From positions 62,001 through 126,000 of the forward strand of contig NZ_JACHZB010000004.1 of NCBI RefSeq assembly GCF_014193255.1: a stretch of 64,000 nucleotides of DNA, in the 5' to 3' direction. This DNA comes from Rhizobium sp. BK196. GTDB taxonomy: Bacteria; Pseudomonadota; Alphaproteobacteria; Rhizobiales; Rhizobiaceae. The position numbers were made by a program, and so were the translations under genes. The notes beneath the pieces are model-generated. The model saw nothing but the letters and a program-made list of their open reading frames with translations. It did no database searches and was not told the DNA's origin. Below, one piece after another: positions 63,385 through 64,000 of the stretch (positions are counted from its first letter, which is position 1; each line of letters begins with the position of its first letter).

Positions 63385-64000
63385 TGGATGTCGCCGCAAA
63401 CCCAACGACATCAGCGCCCGTCCGCCCGCCCCGCAGAGGCCTGCTGTCACCGACCAATGTTCGCCGCTGGCGGAATTTCAAGGCCAATAAGCGCGGCTAC
63501 TGGTCGCTCTGGCTCTTCCTCGTCCTCTTCGTGCTTAGCCTCTTTGCCGAGTTCATTGCCAACGACAGGCCGATCATCGCCTCCTATAAGGGCGAGATCC
63601 TTTTCCCTGTCATCATCAATTATCCCGAGGAGAAGTTCGGCGGCTTCCTGGCCGAGACGGACTATCGCTCCTCCGTCATATCTGACGAGATCGATGCCAA
63701 TGGCTGGATGATCTGGCCGCCGATCCGCTATTCCTACCAGTCGGTCAATTCCAATATCCCGCATTCCGCCCCGACGCCGCCTTTCTGGCTGATGTCGCCG
63801 GAGGAACGCTGCAAGGCCTATCCGCAGGGCGTCAACGATCCCGGCTGCAGACTCGGCAATCTCAACTGGCTCGGCACGGATGATCAGGCGCGCGACGTGC
63901 TCGCCCGCGTCATCTATGGTTTCCGCATTTCCGTTCTCTTCGGCCTCGTGCTCACCATCTGCTCGGCTGTCATCGGCGTGACGGCCGGCGCCGTCCAAGG
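63384..64000 (+). CDS. yejE: Peptide ABC transporter permease (YejE-like), N-terminal fragment
   Basis: The first ~205 codons of the second permease; the rest lies beyond the right edge. It opens [19 protein letters not shown], then SPTNVRRWRNFKANKRGYWSLWLF (the YejE/OppC start) and helix 1, then a long periplasmic stretch with RCKAYPQGVNDPGCRLGNLNWLGTDDQARDVLARVIYGFR, the conserved LGTDxxGRD-type motif. It overlaps yejB by one base (TGATG). Confidence 0.92.
   Translation, partial: MDVAANPTTSAPVRPPRRGLLSPTNVRRWRNFKANKRGYWSLWLFLVLFVLSLFAEFIANDRPIIASYKGEILFPVIINYPEEKFGGFLAETDYRSSVISDEIDANGWMIWPPIRYSYQSVNSNIPHSAPTPPFWLMSPEERCKAYPQGVNDPGCRLGNLNWLGTDDQARDVLARVIYGFRISVLFGLVLTICSAVIGVTAGAVQ

Overview
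The window looks like chromosomal DNA of a fast-growing Rhizobiaceae bacterium, most likely Rhizobium of the etli/leguminosarum group. The evidence is the high GC content, close packing of genes, alphaproteobacterial gene orders (rimP-nusA-ylxR-infB; small SRP RNA beside dnaX; dnaK-dnaJ; marR-polA) and a rhizobial-style carbon-phosphorus lyase cluster. No tRNA, rRNA, CRISPR array, prophage or insertion sequence was seen. Species assignment is inference from recalled synteny and protein character, not from a search.

Layout. 1-3.5 kb (minus): translation/transcription operon rimP-nusA-ylxR/ylxQ-infB, with an intrinsic-terminator-like hairpin in the rimP leader. 3.7-11.4 kb: MFS exporter, GNAT, MltB-type transglycosylase, recR, MOSC protein, LysE exporter, ebfC, dnaX and SRP RNA. 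11.4-16.1 kb: HIT protein, nudC, a WYL-domain regulator followed by two small genes that share a 20-bp operator-like motif, then pheA and kdsB. 16.2-25.9 kb: membrane-anchored cytochrome c, AEC transporter, PfkB kinase, SH3-domain protein, 2-hydroxyacid dehydrogenase, GNAT, MoeB-like enzyme, recF, an XRE regulator and dnaJ. 26-39 kb: dnaK with a heat-shock promoter, a class A penicillin-binding protein, a 0.7-kb gap with plus-strand sRNA-like structures, M20 peptidase, MarR, a further sRNA candidate, polA and an FtsK without membrane anchor.

39.2-52.7 kb is the main accessory block: a complete phosphonate uptake and C-P lyase system. The divergent repressor phnF faces phnGHIJKL and a hexapeptide acetyltransferase. 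A PHO-box-like region precedes phnCDE1E2, and a DUF1045 gene, phnM, phnN and a GrpB-like gene follow. PhnF would release transcription when phosphonate is present and PhoB would drive uptake under phosphate limitation. PhnGHIJKL with PhnM convert alkylphosphonates to ribosyl 1,2-cyclic phosphate; PhnN completes PRPP recycling. No phnP is present. The DUF1045 protein carries two H-x-T motifs of the 2H phosphoesterase fold and is the best local candidate for the missing cyclic-phosphate phosphodiesterase. This is the most interesting inference in the window.

52.8-64 kb: gpmA, dapB, an MsbA-type ABC exporter, glk, mgsA and mepA (all minus); an isochorismatase-like hydrolase divergent from its probable TetR regulator, with clear palindromic operators; and the start of a yejABE-type peptide ABC importer that runs off the right end.
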